From Blastocatellia bacterium (lineage in GTDB: Bacteria; Acidobacteriota; Blastocatellia; Chloracidobacteriales; JADJPF01): DNA of 64,000 nt. The stretch covers positions 1 through 64,000 of the forward strand of contig JANWYG010000004.1 in the NCBI GenBank assembly GCA_025057015.1. The letters are read 5' to 3'. The notes under the pieces are model-generated. The model searched no databases. It saw only the letters and a list, made by a program, of their open reading frames with translations, and had not been told where the DNA came from. The position numbers and the translations under genes are program-made. The stretch's first letter is position 1, and each line of letters opens with the position of its first letter. Below, in pieces: positions 1 through 8,600 of the stretch.

Positions 1-372
1 GGACTACAAAGGCACGAAGGACCCAAAGAGGACGCAGAAAACAAAATACAGATATAAAAGAACACATCAGCTCTCTTTGTGCCCTCTCTGTGTCCTCTGT
101 GTCTCTGTGGTGAAAAATAAAATAAACCACAGAGGCACAAAGGACACAAAGGTTGCACAAAGGATAGACCACAGAGGCACAAAGGACACAAAGATTGCAC
201 AAAGGATAAACAACACAGAGAGTGCACAGAGAACTAAAGAGAACGGACTACAAAGGCACGAAGGACCCAAAGAGGACGCAGAAAACAAAATACAGATATA
301 AAAGAACACATCAGCTCTCTTTGTGCCCTCTCTGTGTCCTCTGTGTCTCTGTGGTGAAAAATAAAATAAACC
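1..372. repeat. Interspersed CACAGAGGCACAAAG-type repeat array, left copy
   Basis: Bases 1-128 recur exactly at 245-372, a direct repeat with a 244-bp period. Both copies end in 'tctctgtggtgaaaaataaa' followed by ataaacc. Between them are tandem variants of ccacagaggcacaaaggacacaaag followed by ttgcacaaagga. The left arm at 103-111 (CTCTGTGGT) and the right arm at 126-134 (ACCACAGAG) form an inverted repeat around an A/T-rich loop. The right arm is missing from the second copy. Short open frames here translate only the repeat and are not genes. The same family occurs at 43685-43755 and 55260-55585. The rest of the stretch to 451 shows nothing further. Confidence 0.9.
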
Positions 373-451
373 GCACGCAAAGGTTTTAGGACTTTGATAA
401 AGCTTTTCGAGTTGAAGGTCTCCTGAGGGTTTTCTGGGACGGGCTCATGGC

Positions 452-1981
452 TCACCCCTTTTTACTTTGGGTACTATCTCGACGCAGAAGTGACACGCAG
501 ACTAGGCATACGGTTAGAATACATGCAGAGATTGCATAAGTGTCGCCATATTTTACATACGTGGTAGGTGTTGGATTTAGGCTTTGCAGCTTCCAGAGCC
601 TAGAGGCATTTTCGAGTGGCTTAGTTTCATCTTCAACTTTGCCGTCGGGAGTTATAAGTGCCGTTATTCCGGTGTTTGTTACTCTGAACTGCCTAAGGCC
701 GGTCTCTACGGACCTCATTACTGCATGTGCTAGGTGCTGCCGCATTTCTGGCGAATTGCCAAACCAAGCGTCGTCGGCTACGTTAACTAGTGCTTGTGCT
801 CCGCGGCGGGCAAACTCGACATGCAACTCAGGAAAGACAGCTTCAAAGCAGATAGAAGGTCCCAGCTTATATCCTTCAAATTCAAGCAGGTTAGCTGATT
901 TTCCTGCCTCATACTCGCCTGCTATAGCTGCTATTTCAGCAAAAAGCGGTAGGTTCCTAAACGGGACGTATTCGCCAAAAGGAAGTAGATGTATTTTATC
1001 GTATACGGCCAGGCGCTTCCCAGAAGGGCTCATCAGCAGGACACTGTTATATGTCTTTTCGGCTCTTTGCGTGTTTGCGTTGAATATGAGGTAGACATCT
1101 CGGCTGCGTACGTAGTGTTCAAAGGCCGACTTTACTTGTGGGTCGGTGTCTATGGCGAAGTTAAACGGTGCTTCAGGCCAAATGACTAGCACAGGGCGCT
1201 TATTGCCAAGCGACTTGAGGCAAGCGTCAGTCATATCTATCTGTCGTTGCAAGGCCTCGTCTAGAGCAGTCGCTGGTACGTCACCTACAGGGGCGTTTGC
1301 TTGCACTACCACAACGTTGATTTCTATGTCTGATTGCTGTTTTGGCTTTGTCATCAACTTTGCGCTAAGGTACACAGCCACGGGTAGCAGCAAGAAGCAC
1401 AGTAGGCGCTTGTCTTTGGTCACTATGGCTAGCGCGGTTCCCAAAGCTGGTATCGTCGTCAGAGCTCCCACGAGGTAAACGCCGCCGTAACTTGCAGGCC
1501 AGATGAGTTCGGGCACAAAGCTCTGCGAGTAGCCCACCATGTTCCAACCCATGTCAGTGATTTGATGTCGCAAGTACTCTGTGGTGGTCCAAAGTAGCGG
1601 TGTTGCAAAAGCTGCATAAGCGCCTAGGCGCAGGGTAGTTAGGCTGAGCAGGAAGCAAAAAATTCCGCTGAAAGCCCCTAAGGCTACCGCTGGTATAATT
1701 GCAAGAAGATATGCTACGGCCGGGGTTATCTTGCCATGGGCTATCATTGAATTAGTAATCCAGTAACTTGATCCGTAGAAAAATGTCGTGCCGAAGATTA
1801 GCCCTATGAGAAATGCTTGCAGGGGGTGACTGCGCATGGCGGCAAGTATAAGCGGTGCGAATGCAATCCAGGCTAGATACCATAGCTCGTAGTTGGGAAA
1901 CGCTAAGACCATCATGGTGGTGCTCAGGATGGCAAGCGTTATAGAGCTGATGGCACTTCTGAGGGTCGTTTTAGACCTCAC
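452..1981 (-). CDS. lnt: Apolipoprotein N-acyltransferase
   Basis: This is the inner-membrane enzyme that adds the third acyl chain to the N-terminal Cys of lipoproteins, the last step of lipoprotein maturation. The 509-residue length is normal for the family. The first ~210 residues are a series of hydrophobic membrane segments. A nitrilase-fold domain follows with the expected triad context: Glu in 'WPEAPFNF', Lys in 'YDKIHLLPFGEYVP' and Cys in 'SICFEAVFPE'. A final hydrophobic segment precedes the C-terminus. The start is GTG at 1981, which overlaps the stop of the upstream SPOR gene (GTGA), with AAGGA about 8 nt upstream, so the two are translationally coupled. Together with lolA further along it indicates a diderm envelope with a lipoprotein sorting pathway. 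Confidence 0.95.
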   Translation of the reverse strand: MRSKTTLRSAISSITLAILSTTMMVLAFPNYELWYLAWIAFAPLILAAMRSHPLQAFLIGLIFGTTFFYGSSYWITNSMIAHGKITPAVAYLLAIIPAVALGAFSGIFCFLLSLTTLRLGAYAAFATPLLWTTTEYLRHQITDMGWNMVGYSQSFVPELIWPASYGGVYLVGALTTIPALGTALAIVTKDKRLLCFLLLPVAVYLSAKLMTKPKQQSDIEINVVVVQANAPVGDVPATALDEALQRQIDMTDACLKSLGNKRPVLVIWPEAPFNFAIDTDPQVKSAFEHYVRSRDVYLIFNANTQRAEKTYNSVLLMSPSGKRLAVYDKIHLLPFGEYVPFRNLPLFAEIAAIAGEYEAGKSANLLEFEGYKLGPSICFEAVFPELHVEFARRGAQALVNVADDAWFGNSPEMRQHLAHAVMRSVETGLRQFRVTNTGITALITPDGKVEDETKPLENASRLWKLQSLNPTPTTYVKYGDTYAISACILTVCLVCVSLLRRDSTQSKKG

Positions 1982-2403
1982 TGGGCATGTCCTTGTGGCT
2001 GTTTTTTGAAGGTAAAATTCTGAAGCTTTGCTGCTATTTGTTCTGCTGTTTCTAGCTTAAAAGGGCCAACGCGCACGGCGTAGAGATTCATATCCTGGGG
2101 TTTAACTATGTGAGCGCTTTCAAATCCTGCATTATATAGCTGCTCTAACAACTGTTTAGCTTCTTCTTGCGAGGCAGTAGCAGCTATCTGTATAGAATAT
2201 AGGTCTTGTGCTTCGGCGATAAGTCGTGTTGAGGGCTGCTCGGTGGCTATCTCGGTAGACTTAAGATTGCTGGTTGCAGCTGTTGCTGGATTTTCCCTTG
2301 ACATTTTGCCTATATATAGGCCCATCGTGTAGAATCCTAAGCAGAAAAGAGTAAATACGGTAAATAGGAGCATCATTTTCTTACCGCTCAAACTCTCATT
2401 CAT
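1978..2403 (-). CDS. SPOR-domain membrane protein
   Basis: A 141-residue protein with one transmembrane segment near residues 11-31, a linker rich in Thr, Ser and Ala, and a SPOR-type domain at about 68-133 ('YSIQIAATASQEEAKQLLEQL' region, then 'LYAVRVGPF'). SPOR domains bind denuded peptidoglycan at division sites, so a periplasmic cell-wall role is likely. The start ATG at 2403 has GGAG 9 nt upstream. The stop overlaps the GTG of lnt, so the two form one transcription unit on the minus strand. The specific partner cannot be told from the sequence. Confidence 0.8.
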   Translation of the reverse strand: MNESLSGKKMMLLFTVFTLFCLGFYTMGLYIGKMSRENPATAATSNLKSTEIATEQPSTRLIAEAQDLYSIQIAATASQEEAKQLLEQLYNAGFESAHIVKPQDMNLYAVRVGPFKLETAEQIAAKLQNFTFKKQPQGHAQ

Positions 2404-2487
2404 TTTTCAACTCCGACAGAGTTTTTCTAATAATACTTTGGTTAGGACTGAGTAGCAAAACCGTCCATAGCGGTAGCTTTGATTAAC

Positions 2488-2516
2488 TTGACTTACCGGT
2501 AGTGTTGCTATATCTT
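2488..2516 (+). promoter_or_regulatory. Sigma-70-type promoter for the diheme cytochrome operon
   Basis: TTGACT at 2488-2493 and TATCTT at 2511-2516 are separated by exactly 17 nt. The expected transcription start near 2522-2524 lies only about 6 nt before the ATG at 2529, so the message would be nearly leaderless. This also argues against the GTG at 2502, which sits between the two promoter boxes. Confidence 0.6.
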
Positions 2517-2528
2517 TCGTACTTCAAT

Positions 2529-2798
2529 ATGAAGCTACACGACTGGATCTTTGGTGGTATCATACTGCTGGTCGTAGCGGCGCTGTTTTACATATCCGTT
2601 ACGGGTCGTCATCCACAAAGTATTTCGATAAATACCATAGCTCATCAACAGATCAAAGCGTCGACGCCGCGTTCTACATGTTTGGAGTGTCATGATCCCG
2701 TAAATGGCTTAGCAGGTGTAAAGATTCAGCCCGACCACCCTGAAAAGTGGAAAGACGAGAAATTTTCATGTCTGAGGTGTCATAAACTACAGGAGTGA
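2529..2798 (+). CDS. Small membrane-anchored diheme c-type cytochrome
   Basis: A small protein of 89 residues from ATG 2529 (98 from the GTG at 2502). It has an N-terminal transmembrane segment ('[16 protein letters not shown]') and two CxxCH haem c attachment motifs, 'CLECH' and 'CLRCH', in a periplasmic tail. Covalent haem binding outside the membrane and an electron-transfer role follow from the motifs; the partner is unknown. The ATG at 2529 is chosen because a promoter at 2488-2516 leaves no room for the earlier GTG. There is no clear ribosome-binding site, which fits leaderless translation. The aldehyde dehydrogenase starts 5 nt after the stop, so the two are probably co-transcribed. 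Confidence 0.75.
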   Translation: MKLHDWIFGGIILLVVAALFYISVTGRHPQSISINTIAHQQIKASTPRSTCLECHDPVNGLAGVKIQPDHPEKWKDEKFSCLRCHKLQE

Positions 2799-2802
2799 AG
2801 AT

Positions 2803-4293
2803 ATGCAAAACTACCTTAACTTCATAGATGGTGAGTGGGTACCTGCTCATTCAGGCAAAACCTACCAGACTTTTAATCCGGCTGACACACGTCAATGTTT
2901 GGGCAGTTTCCCGGACTCGGATGCCGCTGATGTAGAAGCGGCTGTGGAAGCTGCTGCGCGTGCTTATGAAAGGTGGCGGCTTGTGCCTGCACCTAAGCGT
3001 GCTGAGATACTTTTCCGTGCTGCCGAGCTACTTGTGCAGCGCAAGGAGCCTTTTGCTAGGCAGATGACTGAGGAGATGGGTAAGGTACTGAAAGAAACTC
3101 GAGGCGACGTACAAGAAGCCATCGATATGTCGTACTTTATGGCCGGCGAGGGTCGCAGACTCTATGGACAGACTACGCCGGCGGAGTTGCCGTCAAAGTT
3201 TGCCATGTCGATTAGGCAAAGTGTAGGCGTTTGTGGGCTTATAACACCTTGGAACTTCCCTATGGCGATACCGAGCTGGAAGCTAATGCCAGCTCTAGTT
3301 TGTGGCAACACTTGCGTTATAAAGCCGGCCGAGTCGACGCCTATATCGGCTATAAACCTCGTCAAGACGCTACAGGAGGCTGGATTACCAAAGGGTGTAG
3401 TTAATCTGGTCTGTGGTCATGGCCCGCAAGTAGGTGCACCGATTGTCACGCATCCCAAGGTGCGCGTGGTGTCTTTTACTGGTTCTACCGAAGTTGGCAG
3501 ACTGGTTGCGCAAGCTGCTGCACCGACGTTTAAGCATTGTCATATGGAGATGGGCGGTAAAAACGTCATAATGGTCTTGGATGATGCGGATATTGACCTA
3601 GCTGTAGAGGGTGCCGTATGGGGCGGATTTGGCACTACGGGTCAGCGTTGTACAGCTGCTTCGCGCGTGGTTGTACACAGAAAGGTCTATCAGGAGTTTG
3701 CTGAAAAGTTTGTCTCGCGGGCACGCAAGATCAAAGTGGGTAATGGACTGGACGAGACGGTAGAAATGGGACCGTCGCATAGCGAGAGCCAGATGCAGAC
3801 CGTACTTAATTACATAGAGATAGGCAAGGGTGAAGCTGAACTACTTACAGGCGGCTCGCGGTTGACCGAAGGGGACTTGCGCTACGGCTATTTTATCGAG
3901 CCTACGATTTTCGGTAATGTCCCACCTACGGCGCGCATAGCGCAGGAGGAGATCTTCGGGCCGGTTGTAGCACTGATACCTTGTGATTCGCTAGAGGAAG
4001 CGATAGCCATAGGTAATGGTGTGGAGTATGGACTTTCAGCGGCAATATATACGCGGGATGTAAACCGCGCTTTCATCGCTATGCGCGACATGTATACGGG
4101 TATATTTTATGTCAACTCATCTACTATAGGGGCTGAGGTTCATCTGCCTTTCGGCGGTACGAAGAATACTGGCAATGGTCACCGCGAAGCTGGTATAGCT
4201 GCGCTGGATATCTTTTCCGAGTGGAAGTCGATCTACATCGACTACAGTGGGCGGCTACAGAAAGCACAGATAGATGAATACAAGGGGGAGTGA
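2803..4293 (+). CDS. NAD(P)-dependent aldehyde dehydrogenase
   Basis: A 496-residue member of the ALDH superfamily, full length for the family. It oxidises an aldehyde to the acid with NAD(P)+. Visible motifs are '[13 protein letters not shown]' (cofactor pocket), 'FTGSTEVGR' (Rossmann glycine motif), the catalytic Glu in 'EMGGKN' and the catalytic Cys in '[10 protein letters not shown]', plus 'EEIFGPVV' near the C-terminus. The substrate cannot be assigned; the closest-looking families act on semialdehydes. It sits 5 nt after the diheme cytochrome and its TGA overlaps the ATG of the following aminotransferase, suggesting joint amino-acid or amine catabolism. Confidence 0.9.
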   Translation: MQNYLNFIDGEWVPAHSGKTYQTFNPADTRQCLGSFPDSDAADVEAAVEAAARAYERWRLVPAPKRAEILFRAAELLVQRKEPFARQMTEEMGKVLKETRGDVQEAIDMSYFMAGEGRRLYGQTTPAELPSKFAMSIRQSVGVCGLITPWNFPMAIPSWKLMPALVCGNTCVIKPAESTPISAINLVKTLQEAGLPKGVVNLVCGHGPQVGAPIVTHPKVRVVSFTGSTEVGRLVAQAAAPTFKHCHMEMGGKNVIMVLDDADIDLAVEGAVWGGFGTTGQRCTAASRVVVHRKVYQEFAEKFVSRARKIKVGNGLDETVEMGPSHSESQMQTVLNYIEIGKGEAELLTGGSRLTEGDLRYGYFIEPTIFGNVPPTARIAQEEIFGPVVALIPCDSLEEAIAIGNGVEYGLSAAIYTRDVNRAFIAMRDMYTGIFYVNSSTIGAEVHLPFGGTKNTGNGHREAGIAALDIFSEWKSIYIDYSGRLQKAQIDEYKGE

Positions 4294-5486
4294 TGATAAA
4301 ACCTGCAAGTAGAACACAAAACTTTACCTATGCGATAAGAAACATCGTAGTTGAGGCAAAGCGCTTAGAGGCTGAAGGCAAGCAGATCATCTATCTCAAC
4401 GTAGGTGATCCAGTGCCTTATGGGTTTAACACGCCGGAGCACCTTGTCGAAGCTGTTGCAAAGGCTGTCCGTGATGGGCTGAATGGGTACGCTCCAAGTG
4501 CCGGCATTCCGCAGGCACGAGAGGCTATTGCTGCTGAAGCCGAGCGTCGCGGAGTAAAGATCTCACCTGACGATGTCTTTATCACTTCCGGTGCTTCTGA
4601 AGCTGCCGATATTCTCCTGAGCGCTATGCTAGAACCGGGAGATGAGGTACTTGTGCCTTGCCCTGGTTATCCTTTGTACACGGCGATACTTGCTAAGCTC
4701 GGCGCAAGAGAAGTACCATATTTGCTTGATCCGGAAGATAATTGGTCGCCTTCTATCGAAGCGATAAAGGCCTCGATATCGCCTCGTACTCGGGCAATAG
4801 TCATAATCAATCCTAATAATCCTACTGGTGCCGTCTATGGGAAGGAGCGGTTGTTGCAGCTTGTAGAGATAGCTGCTGAGCATCGGCTGCTAATTGTTGC
4901 AGATGAAGTCTACTGGAGGATGACCTATAGCGAGCCGGCGCCGCCCATAGCTACGCTTGTGGATAAAGAAGTACCTGTAGTAACGCTGGAGAGTATGTCC
5001 AAAATCTATCTCGCCCCAGGCTGGCGTGTTGGCTGGATGAAAATCTCGAATTCGCATTTGATGAAAGATTTGCTCGTCGCAATTCGCAAGATGGCCGACG
5101 CTAGACTTTGTAGTCCTTGTCCGCCACAATATGCAATTAAGCCTGCACTTGAGGGTGATCATAGTTTTCTGGAGCAGGTGATGCAGCGATTTAGAGAGTT
5201 GAGAGATATAACTTACCGAAGGATAAACGCTTGTGAGAGCTTGCGGTGCACTCTACCCGAAGGAGCCTTCTACGTAATGGCACAGATGCGACGTCTTGGC
5301 GAAGCTACGGATGAGGAATTCGTACTGTCACTGCTGCGTCAGACAGGGATACTGTTCGTGCATGGCTCAGGCTTTGGGATGAAGCCTTCTGAAGGGTACT
5401 TTAGAATAGTTTATCTGCCACCACCAGAAGTACTCAATAAAGTCTATGACACTTTGGAAGATTTCGTGCGCTCATGGAACAGGTAA
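4293..5486 (+). CDS. Class I/II pyridoxal-phosphate aminotransferase
   Basis: A 397-residue fold-type I aminotransferase resembling the alanine/aspartate aminotransferase subgroup. The Schiff-base Lys is in 'SMSKIYLAPGWRVGWM', the PLP phosphate and ring contacts are in 'SGASEAADI', 'NPNNPTGAVY' and 'ADEVYW', and the substrate-carboxylate Arg is in 'YFRIVYLPP'. The start is the ATG at 4293, whose A is the last base of the upstream TGA stop; GGGGGAG lies just upstream. A GTG one codon earlier is possible but less likely. Coupling to the aldehyde dehydrogenase suggests sequential deamination and oxidation of one substrate, which is an inference. Confidence 0.9.
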   Translation: MIKPASRTQNFTYAIRNIVVEAKRLEAEGKQIIYLNVGDPVPYGFNTPEHLVEAVAKAVRDGLNGYAPSAGIPQAREAIAAEAERRGVKISPDDVFITSGASEAADILLSAMLEPGDEVLVPCPGYPLYTAILAKLGAREVPYLLDPEDNWSPSIEAIKASISPRTRAIVIINPNNPTGAVYGKERLLQLVEIAAEHRLLIVADEVYWRMTYSEPAPPIATLVDKEVPVVTLESMSKIYLAPGWRVGWMKISNSHLMKDLLVAIRKMADARLCSPCPPQYAIKPALEGDHSFLEQVMQRFRELRDITYRRINACESLRCTLPEGAFYVMAQMRRLGEATDEEFVLSLLRQTGILFVHGSGFGMKPSEGYFRIVYLPPPEVLNKVYDTLEDFVRSWNR

Positions 5487-5506
5487 AGCGGGAGCTTTCT
5501 CCCGCT
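5487..5506 (+). terminator. GC-rich hairpin after the aminotransferase
   Basis: AGCGGGAG, a CTTT loop and CTCCCGCT form a perfect 8-bp stem directly after the stop codon. No T-tract follows, so it may stabilise the 3' end or act with Rho rather than terminate on its own. Confidence 0.45.
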
Positions 5507-5632
5507 AACTTGCATTAACACAGTCTCTTGACAGATTAGTCGATTGCTACCTAAGCTTATCACGTCTTTTGTTTAGCCACTTTACAAACTAGCTTCTTCT
5601 TTGCTGGATGTGACTTACGCTGGGATAGTCTT

Positions 5633-8600
5633 GTGGAAGCGCAAATATTAGGCCGCAATCTCGGAGAGTTCATCATTCGCCAGAAACTTGGCGAGGGAGG
5701 CTTTGCCTCGGTTTACAAGGCTTATCAGCCGGTGCTTGACCGCGAGGCTGTAGTCAAGGTTTTGCATCAGAAGCATCATAGCGATGCAGAAGTTATAGAG
5801 CGTTTCAAACGTGAAGCACGCATAGCTTCCCAGTTGGAACATCCTTATAGCGCTCATATTTATGCTTTTGGTGCGGAAGAGGATGGGTTGCTGTGGATTG
5901 CTATGGAGTTTGTGCGTGGCACGCCACTGGATCAGATGCTAAAAACTTCGGGAAGATTGCGTTTGGACATTTTCACACCTTTGCTTGAGAGGATTTGTGA
6001 AGTGGTACAGACTGCACATGAAGCGGGCATAGTGCATCGTGACTTGAAACCAGCGAACGTGATGGTGCTCTCGCGTGCAGGCAGGCTTATACCTAAGCTG
6101 CTTGATTTTGGGATAGCTAAGATTATTTCCAAGGATACCCCTGCTGTAAAACTCGTTGATGCTAGTGAGCTGCCTAAAAGCTTTAGTTCTAGTGAGACAC
6201 TGAAGTTACCGGTAAAGATGACGCAGGAAATATCTGTCAGCTCGGCCGATGAGACAGTCGGGCTAATTGGCTCACCGATGTATATGAGCCCCGAACTTTG
6301 GCATGGTAGCAGTGCTACTGCTGCTTCCGATATCTATGCTCTTGGCATACTCAGCTATGAGGTACTAACAGGTAGACTGCCCTTCAAAGGCGACTTGTTA
6401 TCGCTCATACAAGCGCACGAAAAAGAGCTCTTGCCGTCACTTGGGTCGGAGTTTCCGCCTGCTCTTGATGAAGTGCTTAGGAAGGCTACTGCGAAGCTGC
6501 CACAGCACCGCTATCGTACTGCTTTAGAGTTTGCCGAAGATTTTAGGAAGGCTACAAGACTCACTCATGATCCATTACCTCAGCTTGACTTTGCTCTGAT
6601 GGAAGAATTGCTCGCAAATGCCCCCCAGCCCATAGCTGATGCGGTTTCTGCTCTAAGAGCAGCTGATAGTTTACGCCAAAGCATCGATGCTTTGCGGGAA
6701 GTGGTACATGCAGTAGTTCGGTACGTAGGTGTGCTTGCTATGGCAGTATCGGTCAATTTGCCGGAAATAACTTCTGAGGACAAGTTGCAAGGAATATTTA
6801 AGAAGCTACGCCGTGTGCGCATAGACGATCGGCGCTGGGTAGAACTAGCTGCCTTGATTATGAAGTCTTCGGAGGATTCCTCAAAAATTGAGGCTGGAAG
6901 TTCAGAAAGACTGTTGCCAGAGCTGGCTAAGTTTTTTGAGCTTGACGGAAAAGAGCGGTTAGAAGAGCTAATATCTGCCGCTGAAAACGCCTGTGATAAA
7001 GCTTCCGCTAAGCAGCTAATACGCAAGCTCGAGACTGTACTGATGGCTTTGCAGCCTTTGTGGGAATACTTGCTGGTGGTACCCAGCGATGGTATAGCCA
7101 AGTCATGGATGGGTGCCATCAAAAATAGGGCTAGTTTACCTGTGGCATCTGATCTACCTCAGCACCCTATGTTAATAGGGCGTGACCGACAGCCTATATT
7201 GCAACTTTGGCCTCTTGTGCAAGTTGCTACTGCAATAGCTGGTCAGAGTGAAGAGCTGTTCTTTTTTGATGGTCGCGGACGTTATGCTGCTCGGTTTGTT
7301 TCGATACCATCGAACTTTGAAATAGAAGATGAGCAGTTCTGGGAGTGGTACTCTGAGACTTTCTTAGATATAGAAGAGGAATCTATAGTACCAGTAGAGC
7401 CAGAGCGTTCTCCATATCCAGGCTTGAGCGCTTTCACTTCATCCGAATCGAAGCTATTTTTCGGTAGAGAACGGGAGATAGAGCGAGCACTTAACAGATT
7501 AAAGGTTGAACCTTTACTGACCGTAGTGGGAGCAAGCGGTGCGGGCAAGAGCTCTTTTGTACAAGCAGGTATCTTACCTAGTCTTGACATTCCTAGTGTG
7601 ATTGTCCGTCCAGGTGTTGAGCCGCTTCAGACTTTGCGGGCGAAGCTCGGCACTGTAGAGCAAGGAAAACCTTTTGTGTTGGTAGTGGATCAATTTGAGG
7701 AGCTGCTAACGCTCTGTGAGGATGCTAAGCAAAGAGAAGAATATGCAAAGCTGCTGTGTTCGCTGATGGACAGTGGTGTCAAGGTGATACTGACTTTGAG
7801 AGACGATTTCTTGCTTAGAGCTAAGGAACTGCCGTTGCTTGGCGAACGATTGCAGCATAGTCTGGAGCTTCTATCAACGCCGCAGTTTACTGATCTGGTA
7901 AGAATAATTACCTTGCCGGCACTCAGAGCCGGTTATGACTTTGATGATCCGGATTTGCCACAGGAGATAGCGCGAGAGGTCAGCGGTAAGACAGCAGCAT
8001 TACCTTTATTGGCATTTACAGCTCTGAAACTTTGGGAAAAACGTGACCGAAGGTTAATGCGTCGGGCTGACTATATAGCTATGGGGGGAGTTGCAGGAGC
8101 ACTTGCGCAGCACGCTGAAGCGACATTAGAAGGAATGACTCCGGGTGAGGTAGAGCTGGCAAGGAAGGTGTTTCAAAAACTTATTACTGGCGAAGGCACT
8201 CGTGCCGTAGTAAAGCGAAGTGACCTAGTAGCTACTTTTGGACGCAGAGTCGAGCTGGTAGTTGAGCAACTTGTTTCTGCTAGGCTTTTATCTGCTTCAG
8301 AAGATACCAGTTATATAGAGCTTGTGCATGAAGCACTTCTTTGGGCCTGGCCTAGGCTAGCAAAGTGGCGACAGGAGGCCTCAGCTGAGGAGCGTTTTCA
8401 TGAAGAGATAAGGCGTGCTGCAAGAACTTGGGATGAGCGAGGCCGACCAGATGCTCTGTTGTGGCGAGGTGAGTTACTGGCCGAGCTTCGCCTTTGGAGA
8501 ATTCGCTACAGGGGGCAACTGGATGCTACCGAAGAAGCTTTCTTTCGTAGTTCGCTTGCTGAAGCAAGAAGAGCACGCAGAAATCGTAGTACGGCAGCCC

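Noticed and set aside
540-1094. 184-residue open frame on the plus strand
   Set aside because: It lies antisense to the well-supported lnt gene and has no recognisable domain.
5528-5560. TTGACA box upstream of the giant kinase
   Set aside because: The only -10 candidates at proper spacing (CTAAGC, TAAGCT) match poorly.
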